From JAJRTA01 sp965603125 (lineage in GTDB: Bacteria; Zixibacteria; MSB-5A5; GN15; FEB-12), in contig CBFDBU010000004.1 in assembly GCA_965603125.1 (NCBI GenBank), positions 1 to 64,000 of the forward strand: a stretch of DNA of 64,000 nucleotides, read 5' to 3'. Within the stretch, counting starts at the first letter, position 1, and each line of letters opens with the position of its first letter. The translations under genes were made by a program, and so were the position numbers. The notes beneath the pieces are model-generated. The model had not been told where the DNA came from. It saw only the letters and a list, made by a program, of their open reading frames with translations, and ran no database searches. Positions 18,961 through 27,394 of this stretch are shown piece after piece.

Positions 18961-20265
18961 TCACCTTCCCTTGTGACCGGAACTGACCGTTAGCCCATGC
19001 GTCATCCCTGCGTTTACATCTGACCTGTCCGCCGCTTGTCTCCCTGTTGATGTCCATCCGGGGATTGGTGGAACCGGAATCTCACGCTCAAAGAATCGGC
19101 ACATCCGCAGAGCCACCATACGAAGACCTTCGTCCGTGAAGTGAATCCCATCCGCCAGGAATACTCTTTCGAGACTGTCGCCATGGCTCAACTCCACTTC
19201 CAGGTCGAGAACGCGAGCGCCGGACGCTTCTGCGACTTCCCTGATGATCCGGTTGTACGTTCGGTGCCTTCGAATCACCGACTCCTTGTCCGGCGCCAGG
19301 CCTTCCTCGACCAGGTAGTCCGGCACGCCCAACTCGTAGTGCGAGGTAGGAGCTGAGACGTAGATGGTCGGCACACCCTGGGTGTCAAATGACCGCTTGA
19401 TCAGCCTGATGTTCTCCCGGTACTGGTCCGGGGGCACTCTCACCTGGTCGAGAAAACCGCCCGGATCAAAGTCCTGGACCACACCGACAATTCTGCTGCC
19501 GAGTTGAAGTAGTCGGGAATACTGGTAGGCATCCCTGATCAACTGCTCCACCGGGCCGATGGCTGCCTCCGCGTCGGTTGTGTGATACGCCTGCCAGTGG
19601 TCATTCCAACCAAAGCATACCACCGCCAGGTCAGGCTCCATCGCGGCGCTGTAGAGTTCAGCCAACACGCGACCCTGATGTGAACTGTAACCCGCAACAG
19701 CCAGTGGAATACACTCAAACCGTGTGACGTCGGATGCGATGGGACCATTGAGGCACTTCTCGACCAGCCGGGCATAGTCCTGCTCCGCACAGGAATCGCC
19801 AAGGAACAGAATTCGAAAAACTCCGGGCGGCTTCGGTCTGTTGATCTCTCCACCACAGAATCCAAGTGAGTTCACACCGGGACTGGATGGCTCACGCTTC
19901 CAGAACAGATCCTTGTCGGGCACAAAACAACTGTGAAACGCCGGATGGAGATTGCGGCACTGATCGCCCGGTTCGGAGCGAAAATCCAGTGTCCTCAGGG
20001 CTAATTCCGGCACCAGCGAGACAAGGTTGAACGCCGCCAGACAAAGCAGCCATCTGGCGTCTTTACCCGATTGAGAGAGCCTCCCAGCCAGCCACCAGCA
20101 CGCGACCGTCACTGCTATCAACATCGGAGGCATCACGAATGAGACACAACCCCTCAACATCCCGGCAAACGACAGTACGACGGAGATCGACAGCGAGACA
20201 CTCACGAGTATCCTCACCAGGGCCAGGCTGTCAGTCCGGTCTATCCTGTGGGCTTCTCTATTCAT
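18961..20265 (-). CDS. Membrane-anchored SGNH/GDSL-type hydrolase
   Basis: A 434-residue protein. Three hydrophobic segments in the first 90 residues anchor it. The outer domain has the SGNH blocks: GDSCAEQ (about 156-162, nucleophile Ser), FGWNDHW (block III Asn) and DGIHFTDEG near residue 378 (catalytic Asp and His). Such enzymes act on acyl or acetyl groups of lipids, polysaccharide or peptidoglycan; the substrate is not evident. I prefer the ATG at 20265; an upstream TTG at 20274 is in frame but lacks a binding site. A promoter, structured RNA and hairpin lie 120-290 bp upstream and may form its leader. Confidence 0.82.
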   Translation of the reverse strand: MNREAHRIDRTDSLALVRILVSVSLSISVVLSFAGMLRGCVSFVMPPMLIAVTVACWWLAGRLSQSGKDARWLLCLAAFNLVSLVPELALRTLDFRSEPGDQCRNLHPAFHSCFVPDKDLFWKREPSSPGVNSLGFCGGEINRPKPPGVFRILFLGDSCAEQDYARLVEKCLNGPIASDVTRFECIPLAVAGYSSHQGRVLAELYSAAMEPDLAVVCFGWNDHWQAYHTTDAEAAIGPVEQLIRDAYQYSRLLQLGSRIVGVVQDFDPGGFLDQVRVPPDQYRENIRLIKRSFDTQGVPTIYVSAPTSHYELGVPDYLVEEGLAPDKESVIRRHRTYNRIIREVAEASGARVLDLEVELSHGDSLERVFLADGIHFTDEGLRMVALRMCRFFEREIPVPPIPGWTSTGRQAADRSDVNAGMTHGLTVSSGHKGR

Positions 20266-20379
20266 TTCCTTCAAGCAGCGTATGCTGTATCGCCGGACTC
20301 CAGTGATTCACTCTTGCATTCCAAAGACGGCCCGGTGAAGATTTCGTTCAGAGATTCCCGGTGGGCTCCCTTAGCATCA

Positions 20380-20522
20380 TGAAACTGCCCCCCGACGGTA
20401 CCGGGGGGCGGTTCCTAAAACTTGATATAGATGTAACGAAAGGGCACCCGCGTTTTTGCCGCTTTAGGCGGCGGGTTCGGACTACTCGCTCGGTTACCCC
20501 AGGCGGGGTCCTTTCTATTATT
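20380..20522 (-). ncRNA. Putative structured RNA or riboswitch-like leader
   Basis: On the minus strand, after a promoter, the sequence folds into a closed domain. GAAAGG (20515-20510) pairs with CCUUUC (20443-20438). Inside are the hairpin CCCCGCCUGGGG (20508-20497) and a stem ACCCGC/GCGGGU (20476-20471 with 20451-20446). That stem competes with a local hairpin GCCGC/GCGGC (20472-20468 with 20462-20458). A terminator-like hairpin follows after about 30 nt. Mutually exclusive pairings before a hairpin are typical of leaders that sense a ligand, but the layout also fits an independent small RNA. It does not match the tmRNA, SRP, 6S or common riboswitch consensus sequences I know. Confidence 0.45.
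20387..20409 (-). terminator. Terminator-like hairpin downstream of the structured RNA
   Basis: An 8-bp GC-only stem pairs 20387-20394 with 20402-20409. The minus strand continues CAGTTTC, so the T-tract is short. It could end the small RNA or act as an attenuator before the SGNH hydrolase gene. Confidence 0.5.
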
Positions 20523-20551
20523 AACATCGGCTAATTTTAACATTTTGTCAA
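20523..20551 (-). promoter_or_regulatory. Promoter of the structured RNA
   Basis: Minus strand TTGACA (20551-20546), 17 bp, GATGTT (20528-20523), inside an A+T-rich stretch. Confidence 0.55.
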
Positions 20552-20623
20552 GCTATTTCTGGGCTCTCAACGCACGACATTGGTCCCGGTGTGAGTGATT
20601 CGAGTGTCGCACAGCAACCGTAG

Positions 20624-20646
20624 GTCGAAACCCCTGTGGTTTCGAC
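20624..20646. repeat. REP-like palindrome (GTCGAAACC family)
   Basis: GTCGAAACC, a 5-nt loop, then GGTTTCGAC; 9-bp arms, preceded by TAG. Relatives occur at 20846, 36744 and 44907. It directly follows the transposase remnant. Confidence 0.75.
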
Positions 20647-20679
20647 ATCGGCGAAGCCGATTCCCTACTCGCCGTATTC

Positions 20680-20838
20680 CTAATCGAATTCCGGTCTTTC
20701 TACAACGCCCCAATCATCTTCGTAATAACCCTGCTCCTTAAAACCCTGAATCGATGACAACCTCCACTCAAACGGACTCGATGTCAGCCCATGTTTCACT
20801 GGATTGTAATGATAGGGCGTGCGTCGCGCAAACGCAAT
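20680..20838 (-). pseudogene. C-terminal remnant of a REP-associated tyrosine transposase (RAYT, Y1 family)
   Basis: A minus-strand frame ending at a TAG at 20680-20682 reads HYNPVKHGL, then FEW, SSIQGF, GYYEDDWG. This is the hallmark C-terminal region of IS200-like REP-associated transposases, where HYNPVKHG precedes W, SSF and a DWG end. About 50 codons remain; the catalytic HUH and Tyr regions are missing. REP-like palindromes of one family flank it on both sides (20624-20646, 20846-20893), as expected for such elements. Confidence 0.75.
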
Positions 20839-20845
20839 ACGGAAT

Positions 20846-20893
20846 GTCGAAACCCGCCTTCGGCGATCCTTCGGACCAGGGATTTCGACCTAC
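20846..20893. repeat. REP-like imperfect palindrome
   Basis: GTCGAAACC at 20846 and GATTTCGACCTAC ending at 20893 form imperfect arms around a loop containing further small inverted repeats. Same family as 20624; it lies just beyond the 3' end of the SIR2 gene. Confidence 0.65.
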
Positions 20894-20927
20894 GAAGCTG
20901 TTTTTGTGGGTACAGAGGTGGCAAGCG

Positions 20928-23900
20928 TCACCCCATCTGGCAGCCGAGGCGGATGAGCTGATTGAGGAGGGGTTCAAGGTCCTTCTTAGATAGCGCTTTG
21001 CTGAGAGTGTTATATATCTGGTTCACATCGTCGCAGTGGAGAAAGTCTTCAGATGTCTCAGTCAGCAGATGCGCGAGTAGTCTGTTGACATCAGCCGGAT
21101 GGGATTTGGGCAATTCGCTCTTCGCTAAACCATAGTATAGATGGCATTGATAGAGTTCAAATCCTGATGTGCCCAGGGCTGCTTTGACCGCATCACCGAA
21201 CATGGGTTCCAAATCGGGCAGCCATTCCATGAATTCATCAGCCTCGTCGGAAGACAGGGCAACGGGATTATTCTGATTTCGATCAGACCAATAAGGACCG
21301 AGCCACTTTTTCCACAGAGTCGATTTGTCTTCAGCTTTCATGGTATGGAGTTGGGCGCGAATGTGCCGTGCTACATGGACGCGTTCTTCAGGCGTGATTC
21401 CTTCAATGATACGATAGAACCAAGATCGAGTTGACTCGTCAGCGATTTTGAGCCATGCCACTCCAACAGCATGATCCAGCAGGCGCGGCCGATGGCTTTC
21501 ACGTCCCGGCTGGAGGCGGGCGGCTGCCTTCTCAAAGAGCGGTTTGAAATCCTCTATCAGCGGATGCGGCACCTTGCCCCAAAACAGAAAACCGTGCCAA
21601 GCTTGTTCAGCGTCTCGCTCATCTCTATCGAAGTCGAATAGAGACACGAGTTTTTCACGCGTCCACTGGTGATCAATAGCGAAGAAGAAATGCACACGGC
21701 TGGCGAATACACAACGCGCAAGTTGTGCGGCATAAGATGTGTCACCCATAATCGCATCCAGTCGGTTCTTGTAGTCCTTCGGAATCCCCGCCCAAGACTC
21801 AGCAGAATCTTTCTGGCGCTTCCAGAGAGCATGTATCCAGAACTCGGCAACGTGCCCAGCATTGTGGTTGATTGCCTCTGGGAGCCAGCCCATCTGATCT
21901 TCCCCGCCACGAGTAAGCACCATGAGCGACTTCCAGTATTCATCGGCCAATACCTCCGCTTCCGGCAGCAGCTTTACCGTCAGTCCGCCCTCGTCTCGCT
22001 TCGTTCCTTCCTCCAGTAGCGATCCAATGGATACCGTTGTAGGGTAGAGCGGACTCGATTGCCTTAGAATTCCGAGGATTTGCTGCCATTCCGGTTCTGA
22101 ATGTACCGAACTCCTCCAGGCATCTACTAATCGCCACCAGACATCCTCTTTCCATTGCCCTTCACGGATGAGTAACTCGGCCAATTGATGTGACCAATCA
22201 AAAGACATCGTAACGGCTTTCTGGAGGTCCATTAAAAGACCGTCACGGCCAGGCTCGCCCCAATGCGACTTCCTTTCAATAGTCAGGATCAACTCTAGAT
22301 GCTTTTCAGGAGGTTCAGCAACAAGTTGTTCAGCAGATACCGGGCTCTCCGGGATTACCCTTGTGGTTGAACTGACCCAAGTATCATGATCAGGGTGTTC
22401 GCGAGGTCCCCACTTTCCATTTGTCTTCTTATTGTAGTCGTTAAAGGCATCCTTTGCGATCTTGGATTCGGGGGCGACGGACTGTAGCCAGTACAGCGTA
22501 TTATAAACTTCGTAGCTCTGTTGTTCTTCTTCGTCTTCACCGCCTGATCGTTTGTATCCCTTCATTGCCCTGTCAATCACTCGCTGTTGAGCTTCTTTGG
22601 TCACCAGACGGAAGGCTTTCTTGTATAACAGAAAGCTCTCGGTTTTGTAGGCGGTGTAGTCTAGCGCGCTGCTATTCAGGAGCCAGTCGATTTTCTTTTC
22701 TGGTTCAATCTGTTCAGCCTTGGCAATACCATGAATGGCTATACGCTTCAGCAGGGGTACACCGGTCGCATACCACGCTTGGGCAATCCGCCATCCCGAT
22801 TCAACGTTCTCAGCGAAGACATGATCAAGCAGATCCCTCGCCGGATTTATCAGCCTGTCTATCTCATATCCAACACTGTCCTGCTCGTGTGGCTCGATGG
22901 CTGAGCGGCTGAAACTCTGACTGTCCCATTCTTCGTTCGCATGTCCAAAGTCCCGGTTCATCATGTTAGCTGCTACCAAGTGCTTTTGTAGAATCGGTTC
23001 CAGAGTCATCCAAAAGACATCCAGATTCTTGGAGAAATACTCTTCCCAGGCCTCCTTCACCCAATAGTTGTCCCCGCGCAGTCGGACCTCATGCTCGGTT
23101 TTCTCTTTGGTCTCCCTCAATACGCTAAAGCTGGATTCGATCCTTGATGTCGGTGTGAGCAGGTAGTCGAAAACAGCCAAAGCGGCACTTCTTATTTTGA
23201 CCTCGGCACAAGTCTTAAGCAAGAAATCAAGACTGTTGCGACCTTCCGCATCGGCTGGCACGCGCCGCAGCAGGAAGTGCACCCATTTCGCCATAACCTT
23301 CGCATCCGGTTTCGGCTCGCCATGCGTCAACTGCCTAGCTATCAATACCCAGAAGTCATCGTTGATGTGCTGACCATGACTTCGAATGATGTTGAATACT
23401 TCGTCCGAGTGCTGGACAACGAAGTTCTCGGCAACCCATTGCGCTAGGACGCGTTGGGCGGCAGAGAGGGTACTGTTTGCGAGGAACAGAGTCTCAATCA
23501 CCTTGGCTTCACTTGCCCACAGCAGCCATTCAACTTTCAGGGCGTTGTGAGCGAATAGTCGAACCGTCGGAACATCTTCCAGAACCGGAAGTAGAAAGTC
23601 CTGCGTGTCCACAATACTTGATGGCGCATCCCGGACCAGCTTCTTGATCTGTTGGCCGCGCTCGACGTAGTCGACGGCAGCAGACACTTTCTCTTGCGTG
23701 GTGGAATCCTTATCTGAAATGGCAACCGGAGACTTCGCTGTCGCTAAAGGAATCACCGGCTTCTTATTTTGTATTTCTTCGACCCAGTCTCCCATAAGCT
23801 GGACAAGCTCACTGTGATCATCCCCGGTTTCTCCCGCAAAGTATGTAATGCGTTCAATTGTGTCTCTCTTGAACACGTCCACCTCAGAGTCCGGCACAAT

Positions 23901-24572
23901 GGCATATCGTTTATGTTGTGATTTCGCCCATTGTTTCTCTAATACTTCCCAGTATGGATCGGCGACTCTATACCCAACGAACAAGGCACTGTGCTGGTGA
24001 AACATATCGTTAAGTACACGTCCAACGTAGCTCGCACCCGAATATGCATCATCGAAGTCGGTCGTTGTCAGCACAAGGTTTTTTAGGTCACACTCAACGC
24101 ACCCGTGAGCGTAATATATACCCTGAAATGGACTTAAAGATGGGCTGTTGGGATTGTACGTAGGGGTTAATTCGTATCCAATTCTACTGGCAGCACGTTG
24201 TAGAAGTGTGTCGTAATTGGTTGTAATCAGTTTGGATTCTTCAGAACCGGCGAACAGTCGCACTAGCAACTGGTGCAAGCTATTTGGTTCAACCTCCTTA
24301 CGTGCGAATGTCTTCCTGACAATGGACCTTATATCATACTCATGACGCTCCAGTTTATCCAAGTAGTCCTCAGGATTCTCAGAAGCATTGATGCGTCTGA
24401 TCTCGTCGCCCGTCTGCTTTTCGAGTTCATCCGCTATCGTATTACACAGTCCACGAAAATCAGGCAACTTAGAGCCTTGGGATACACCCGCACCGGCAAA
24501 CACAACTAGCCTTCCATGCCTTTGCGCCTCCTTGAGTGCATCTGGTATTTTGTCAGCTAAACTATTAGCCAC
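20928..24572 (-). CDS. SIR2-domain protein, candidate anti-phage NADase (defence-associated sirtuin type)
   Basis: A 1,214-residue protein. The N-terminal 250 residues or so form a SIR2-like domain: FAGAGVS (25-31, NAD loop), TTNYD (117-121), the catalytic-type HG at 156-157 and LFVGYRVADP (197-206). The remaining 900 residues or so are helical and without known enzyme motifs, and resemble the long C-terminal region (DUF4020 type) found with bacterial SIR2 proteins. Large SIR2 proteins of this shape act as phage-triggered NAD-depleting abortive-infection systems; assignment here is by architecture. The gene stands alone. It looks more A+T-rich than its neighbours, and REP elements plus a transposase scar flank it, all of which suggests transfer. 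The GTG start has no good binding site. A promoter lies at 24609-24637. Confidence 0.8.
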   Translation of the reverse strand: MANSLADKIPDALKEAQRHGRLVVFAGAGVSQGSKLPDFRGLCNTIADELEKQTGDEIRRINASENPEDYLDKLERHEYDIRSIVRKTFARKEVEPNSLHQLLVRLFAGSEESKLITTNYDTLLQRAASRIGYELTPTYNPNSPSLSPFQGIYYAHGCVECDLKNLVLTTTDFDDAYSGASYVGRVLNDMFHQHSALFVGYRVADPYWEVLEKQWAKSQHKRYAIVPDSEVDVFKRDTIERITYFAGETGDDHSELVQLMGDWVEEIQNKKPVIPLATAKSPVAISDKDSTTQEKVSAAVDYVERGQQIKKLVRDAPSSIVDTQDFLLPVLEDVPTVRLFAHNALKVEWLLWASEAKVIETLFLANSTLSAAQRVLAQWVAENFVVQHSDEVFNIIRSHGQHINDDFWVLIARQLTHGEPKPDAKVMAKWVHFLLRRVPADAEGRNSLDFLLKTCAEVKIRSAALAVFDYLLTPTSRIESSFSVLRETKEKTEHEVRLRGDNYWVKEAWEEYFSKNLDVFWMTLEPILQKHLVAANMMNRDFGHANEEWDSQSFSRSAIEPHEQDSVGYEIDRLINPARDLLDHVFAENVESGWRIAQAWYATGVPLLKRIAIHGIAKAEQIEPEKKIDWLLNSSALDYTAYKTESFLLYKKAFRLVTKEAQQRVIDRAMKGYKRSGGEDEEEQQSYEVYNTLYWLQSVAPESKIAKDAFNDYNKKTNGKWGPREHPDHDTWVSSTTRVIPESPVSAEQLVAEPPEKHLELILTIERKSHWGEPGRDGLLMDLQKAVTMSFDWSHQLAELLIREGQWKEDVWWRLVDAWRSSVHSEPEWQQILGILRQSSPLYPTTVSIGSLLEEGTKRDEGGLTVKLLPEAEVLADEYWKSLMVLTRGGEDQMGWLPEAINHNAGHVAEFWIHALWKRQKDSAESWAGIPKDYKNRLDAIMGDTSYAAQLARCVFASRVHFFFAIDHQWTREKLVSLFDFDRDERDAEQAWHGFLFWGKVPHPLIEDFKPLFEKAAARLQPGRESHRPRLLDHAVGVAWLKIADESTRSWFYRIIEGITPEERVHVARHIRAQLHTMKAEDKSTLWKKWLGPYWSDRNQNNPVALSSDEADEFMEWLPDLEPMFGDAVKAALGTSGFELYQCHLYYGLAKSELPKSHPADVNRLLAHLLTETSEDFLHCDDVNQIYNTLSKALSKKDLEPLLNQLIRLGCQMG

Positions 24573-24608
24573 CTAATGACTTTCAATCATGTTGTACCTC
24601 TTAGTACA

Positions 24609-24637
24609 TTAATAGGCGCTAAGCCAGCGTCTGTCAA
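24609..24637 (-). promoter_or_regulatory. Promoter of the SIR2 gene
   Basis: Minus strand TTGACA (24637-24632), 17 bp, TATTAA (24614-24609). The predicted leader is about 30 nt. The spacer holds a short imperfect inverted repeat (CGCT/AGCG half-sites) that could be an operator. Confidence 0.6.
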
Positions 24638-24680
24638 GCAACATCCCCCCTCTTTACCCTTTTCCGTAAAAGCAGGAATC

Positions 24681-24705
24681 GTCAGGAGCGCTCGGGGCTC
24701 CTGAC
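24681..24705. repeat. REP-like palindrome upstream of the SIR2 gene
   Basis: GTCAGGAGC and GCTCCTGAC arms of 9 bp with a 7-nt loop, followed by CTACG. It belongs to the same GTCAGGA...TCCTGACCTAC set as 36777-36799. Confidence 0.7.
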
Positions 24706-24759
24706 CTACGAAGTCAGGCTTCGCAATCACCACCGATCCTGCCGGTCGAAAATGAAAAC

Positions 24760-24778
24760 ACACAAAACGAACCCATTT
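24760..24778. repeat. 19-bp motif shared with 45174-45192
   Basis: A 19-bp exact match to the intergenic region near 45.2 kb. Both copies lie in non-coding DNA close to REP-like palindromes, so it is probably part of a larger decayed dispersed repeat. Confidence 0.55.
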
Positions 24779-24976
24779 CCGCACCTTAATCGGCAAGCCC
24801 CCCCATGCGCACCTGAAAGGATTTATCTTGCCAGGCGGCCGTCCCAGCGCCGAATCCGACCGCCAATACGAAGCAACTGAGCTGGACACATACGGGACAC
24901 TATCATGTGGAAGCGGACATGAGCGCTGTTGGCGGGGAACGTCGGGGTTTGACCCCGGGCGAAAGAAGTAGGGAGT

Positions 24977-25747
24977 CTACTCCTTTTTGTCCTTGTCTGA
25001 CAAGTCGAGCATCTTGATGCCTTCGGCATATTGGATCGTGCGCGGGGCGGTAACACGCAGCAGGCGATGTGTCGTCTCCTGGATTCTCTCTGCCGACTGC
25101 TCGATAGTCTTGAGCTTGGTCACAAGCTCCTCGTCCAGGTCGTCACGGTCGCGGAGGAGCAACTGCACGTTGCCGAGAATCGCCGTAAGGGGACTGTTGA
25201 TCTCATGGTTGACCGTCACGGCCGTTTCAGTGATCCCGGCCAGCTTCTCTTTCTGAAGAGCTTCTTCGGTGATGGAAGTCGACGCCGCATCCGGTGCGCG
25301 GCCGGCGACATAGTTGAGCGCCAGCGACGCGGCCAGAGCCTCAAGGAAGCGATCTTCGGACACGATGGATCCCTCACCTTCCTGCAGACCGATCACGGCT
25401 CCAAAAACACGTTTGCCGTGCCGAAGAGGAAGCGTGAAAGAATGACAGGGATAATCACCCGCGAACGACATGTAGGCGGCGACCAGTTGCTTGTCCTGTC
25501 GCAGGCCGGAAAAAAGGCCGTCCTCGAGCGACTGAAGGCGCTCTCGGCCTGCCTCGGAAGCTGCCCAGGCGACGCTGACAGTGACCTTGAACCGGTCGTC
25601 CCAGAGATAGAGAGCCCCCGCCGCCAGAGCGAGCAACTCGGCCGCCTGCTTGAGGGCCTGCTCGGATACTCGGGCGAGGTCTTCTCCCTTAGAACCGGCT
25701 ACAGCTAATTGCCTGAGAACATCGAATTTGTCTATCTTCTCGTTCAT
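24977..25747 (-). CDS. GAF-HisKA protein lacking a kinase ATPase domain
   Basis: A 256-residue protein from the ATG at 25747. A GAF-like sensor domain (about 20-165) is followed by a short coiled region and a HisKA dimerisation helix with H-box VNHEINSPLTAILGN, containing the phospho-accepting His, then the second helix of the hairpin. The protein stops there, with no HATPase N, G1 or G2 boxes. It may be a phosphotransfer partner, a dimerisation decoy or a truncated kinase. The frame is open upstream to a GTG at 25936; that extension would add one hydrophobic helix, but it also spans a 19-bp palindrome, so I prefer the shorter form. No response regulator is adjacent. Confidence 0.75.
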   Translation of the reverse strand: MNEKIDKFDVLRQLAVAGSKGEDLARVSEQALKQAAELLALAAGALYLWDDRFKVTVSVAWAASEAGRERLQSLEDGLFSGLRQDKQLVAAYMSFAGDYPCHSFTLPLRHGKRVFGAVIGLQEGEGSIVSEDRFLEALAASLALNYVAGRAPDAASTSITEEALQKEKLAGITETAVTVNHEINSPLTAILGNVQLLLRDRDDLDEELVTKLKTIEQSAERIQETTHRLLRVTAPRTIQYAEGIKMLDLSDKDKKE

Positions 25748-25885
25748 GGTCGGTAACCTGCGAGCACTCTCTCGACTCCCGGTCGAGCAAAAGGAGTGCC
25801 TCGCTGCAGTAATCCCACGGAGTAGTACTACAAAAGCCGTAAACAGCAAAATAGCCCAAATAGCGGCGGATAACCAGCTTTTTCT

Positions 25886-25904
25886 CTGTTCAAAAGCTGA
25901 ACAG
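25886..25904. repeat. Perfect inverted repeat upstream of the GAF-HisKA gene
   Basis: CTGTTCA, 5 nt, TGAACAG: 7-bp perfect arms about 140 bp before the ATG at 25747. The spacing fits an operator for a dimeric regulator. Confidence 0.4.
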
Positions 25905-26018
25905 GAGCGCTGGACAAGCCTAAACCGCTGCACCACAATTCACATTCGTCATGCAGAATAGGTGAGAGTATTCTGACCGAACAGACCCCTTTTCAACCCG
26001 GCAGACCGCCGGCCTGCA

Positions 26019-27131
26019 TCACACCAGCGTAGCCAGGGCGTCATCCATTTGAGGAGCGAGACGATCCCACGAGAACCGCGCAGCCGTTTGAGCCAGACCC
26101 TCGGGGCAACTGGCCCAGAGCGTTCCCCGCTCGACCCGACCGGCGATGTCGGCCAGCTTGCGCGCCAGTCCCTTCACGGAACCGTCATAGAAGAACCGGC
26201 TCGTGTCGCCTGCTTCCTCGTCGGGGAGGATTTCCGGGTATGACAACCTTCGGGGCAGTAGCGGGTAGGCACCGGCAGCGATCCCTTCCACCACACCAAT
26301 GCCAAAGAACTCATGGTTGGCGGTCGAGACAATCACGTCCGCCTCCGAGAGGCCCGCGGTGTACTGGTCGCGCGATTCCTGAAATCCCCACCGTTCGATT
26401 TCACTGCGAAAGTATTCACGCGCCCATCCGAACCCGGGTGGTACTTCCTCGAACTGCTGCCCGATGACCGACACCCGGAACCTGACGCCCTGCTCCTTGA
26501 GGAGCGTCAATGCCTTGAAAAAGTCATCGGGGTTCTTGTCATGTTCCCAGCGGGCTGCCCAGAGTATTCGCAACGGCCCCTCACGGCCTGTGTCTCGCGG
26601 CGGGAAATCATCGACGCCCGGCGGATGAACAGCCGCCTTTTGTCGTATCCGTTCAACAGCCGAGAGCGGCCGATAGTCGGGCATCCGACGCAGGAAGGTC
26701 GGCAGCGCCGCCGTAAACGAATCAAGATGATAAGCCGAGTTGAACCAGACCTGCGTGGCGGCCAAGCAGGTAGTAAAATTGGTCAGCGCAAAATGACGGT
26801 CGCGTTCTTTCGGGTGGCGATCAGGATAAGTGAGCTGGTTCTCATGGAAATACGCGATCGCCGGTAACGCGCGCACATGAGCGTCCGCAAGCCCGAGGAA
26901 CTCAGCCAGGTTCAGCATGTCAGAGCAAAACAACGCGTCCCACCTCTCTCCCTGTTCGAGTCGGGTGTTGATATCGTCGGCGAAAGTGATAGCAGCGTGC
27001 CGCATCCGCCACTTCCATTTCGACGCAGGCAGATGCAGAACTGTCCACTCGTGACGGCTTCGGCCAATCCACCCGTCGAGGAAGGCCTTATGACTTCCGC
27101 CGTAGTATGGTTCTAAGGTGAGGATTTTCAT
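26019..27131 (-). CDS. DUF3524 glycosyltransferase, tRNA-queuosine mannosyltransferase-like
   Basis: A 370-residue protein that opens with MKILTLEPYYGGSHKAFLDGW, cut here to the diagnostic EPYYGGSHKAF, which marks the DUF3524/GTDC1 family. In animals this family mannosylates queuosine in tRNA-Asp; bacterial members are annotated by similarity. The second half is a GT-B-type nucleotide-sugar domain (ILWAARWEHDKNPDDF, then SEADVIVSTANHEFFGIGVVEG with the conserved Glu of GT4 enzymes). It carries no signal peptide and is cytoplasmic. queA, the penultimate step of queuosine synthesis, lies 3 kb away on the other strand. The role of bacterial members is not settled. Confidence 0.82.
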   Translation of the reverse strand: MKILTLEPYYGGSHKAFLDGWIGRSRHEWTVLHLPASKWKWRMRHAAITFADDINTRLEQGERWDALFCSDMLNLAEFLGLADAHVRALPAIAYFHENQLTYPDRHPKERDRHFALTNFTTCLAATQVWFNSAYHLDSFTAALPTFLRRMPDYRPLSAVERIRQKAAVHPPGVDDFPPRDTGREGPLRILWAARWEHDKNPDDFFKALTLLKEQGVRFRVSVIGQQFEEVPPGFGWAREYFRSEIERWGFQESRDQYTAGLSEADVIVSTANHEFFGIGVVEGIAAGAYPLLPRRLSYPEILPDEEAGDTSRFFYDGSVKGLARKLADIAGRVERGTLWASCPEGLAQTAARFSWDRLAPQMDDALATLV

Positions 27132-27357
27132 GGTTGGTATTCCCCTGTGCGGATCAGAAGACCGAGCCCACCCTGCTGGAGAATAGCTGAGTCATAGTAC
27201 AGTAGCCCTGCCAACTTTCTACAGACATCGCGTGTTGTCCCTATCGCTTGTCGCCAAGATAATAAGTTCCATACTCCCCACAAGCCCAAACGGCATCCAC
27301 AGCGGCGCTTTGGGGCTTATTGGAGGATCCCCCTCGTCGCCTGGTCCCAGTTTTAGT

Positions 27358-27386
27358 TTGATATTCGCCCCGTAAAGGCCTATCTA
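27358..27386 (+). promoter_or_regulatory. Promoter of ruvCAB
   Basis: TTGATA (27358-27363), 17 bp, TATCTA (27381-27386). The -10 ends only 8 nt before the ruvC ATG at 27395 and no Shine-Dalgarno sequence is present, so the mRNA is predicted to be leaderless. Confidence 0.6.
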
Positions 27387-27394
27387 TTCAGCGT

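Noticed and set aside
20380..20551. tmRNA, SRP RNA, 6S RNA or RNase P RNA
   Set aside because: None of the conserved cores of these RNAs is present, and the predicted length is too short for tmRNA or RNase P RNA.
20754..20993. Short plus-strand gene beside the SIR2 gene
   Set aside because: It runs antisense to the RAYT remnant and through a REP palindrome into the SIR2 3' end, with no recognisable domain.
25748..25936. Membrane-anchored N-terminal extension of the GAF-HisKA protein
   Set aside because: Not excluded, but the extension needs a GTG with no clear binding site and would read through a perfect 19-bp inverted repeat; the ATG at 25747 starts at the expected domain boundary.
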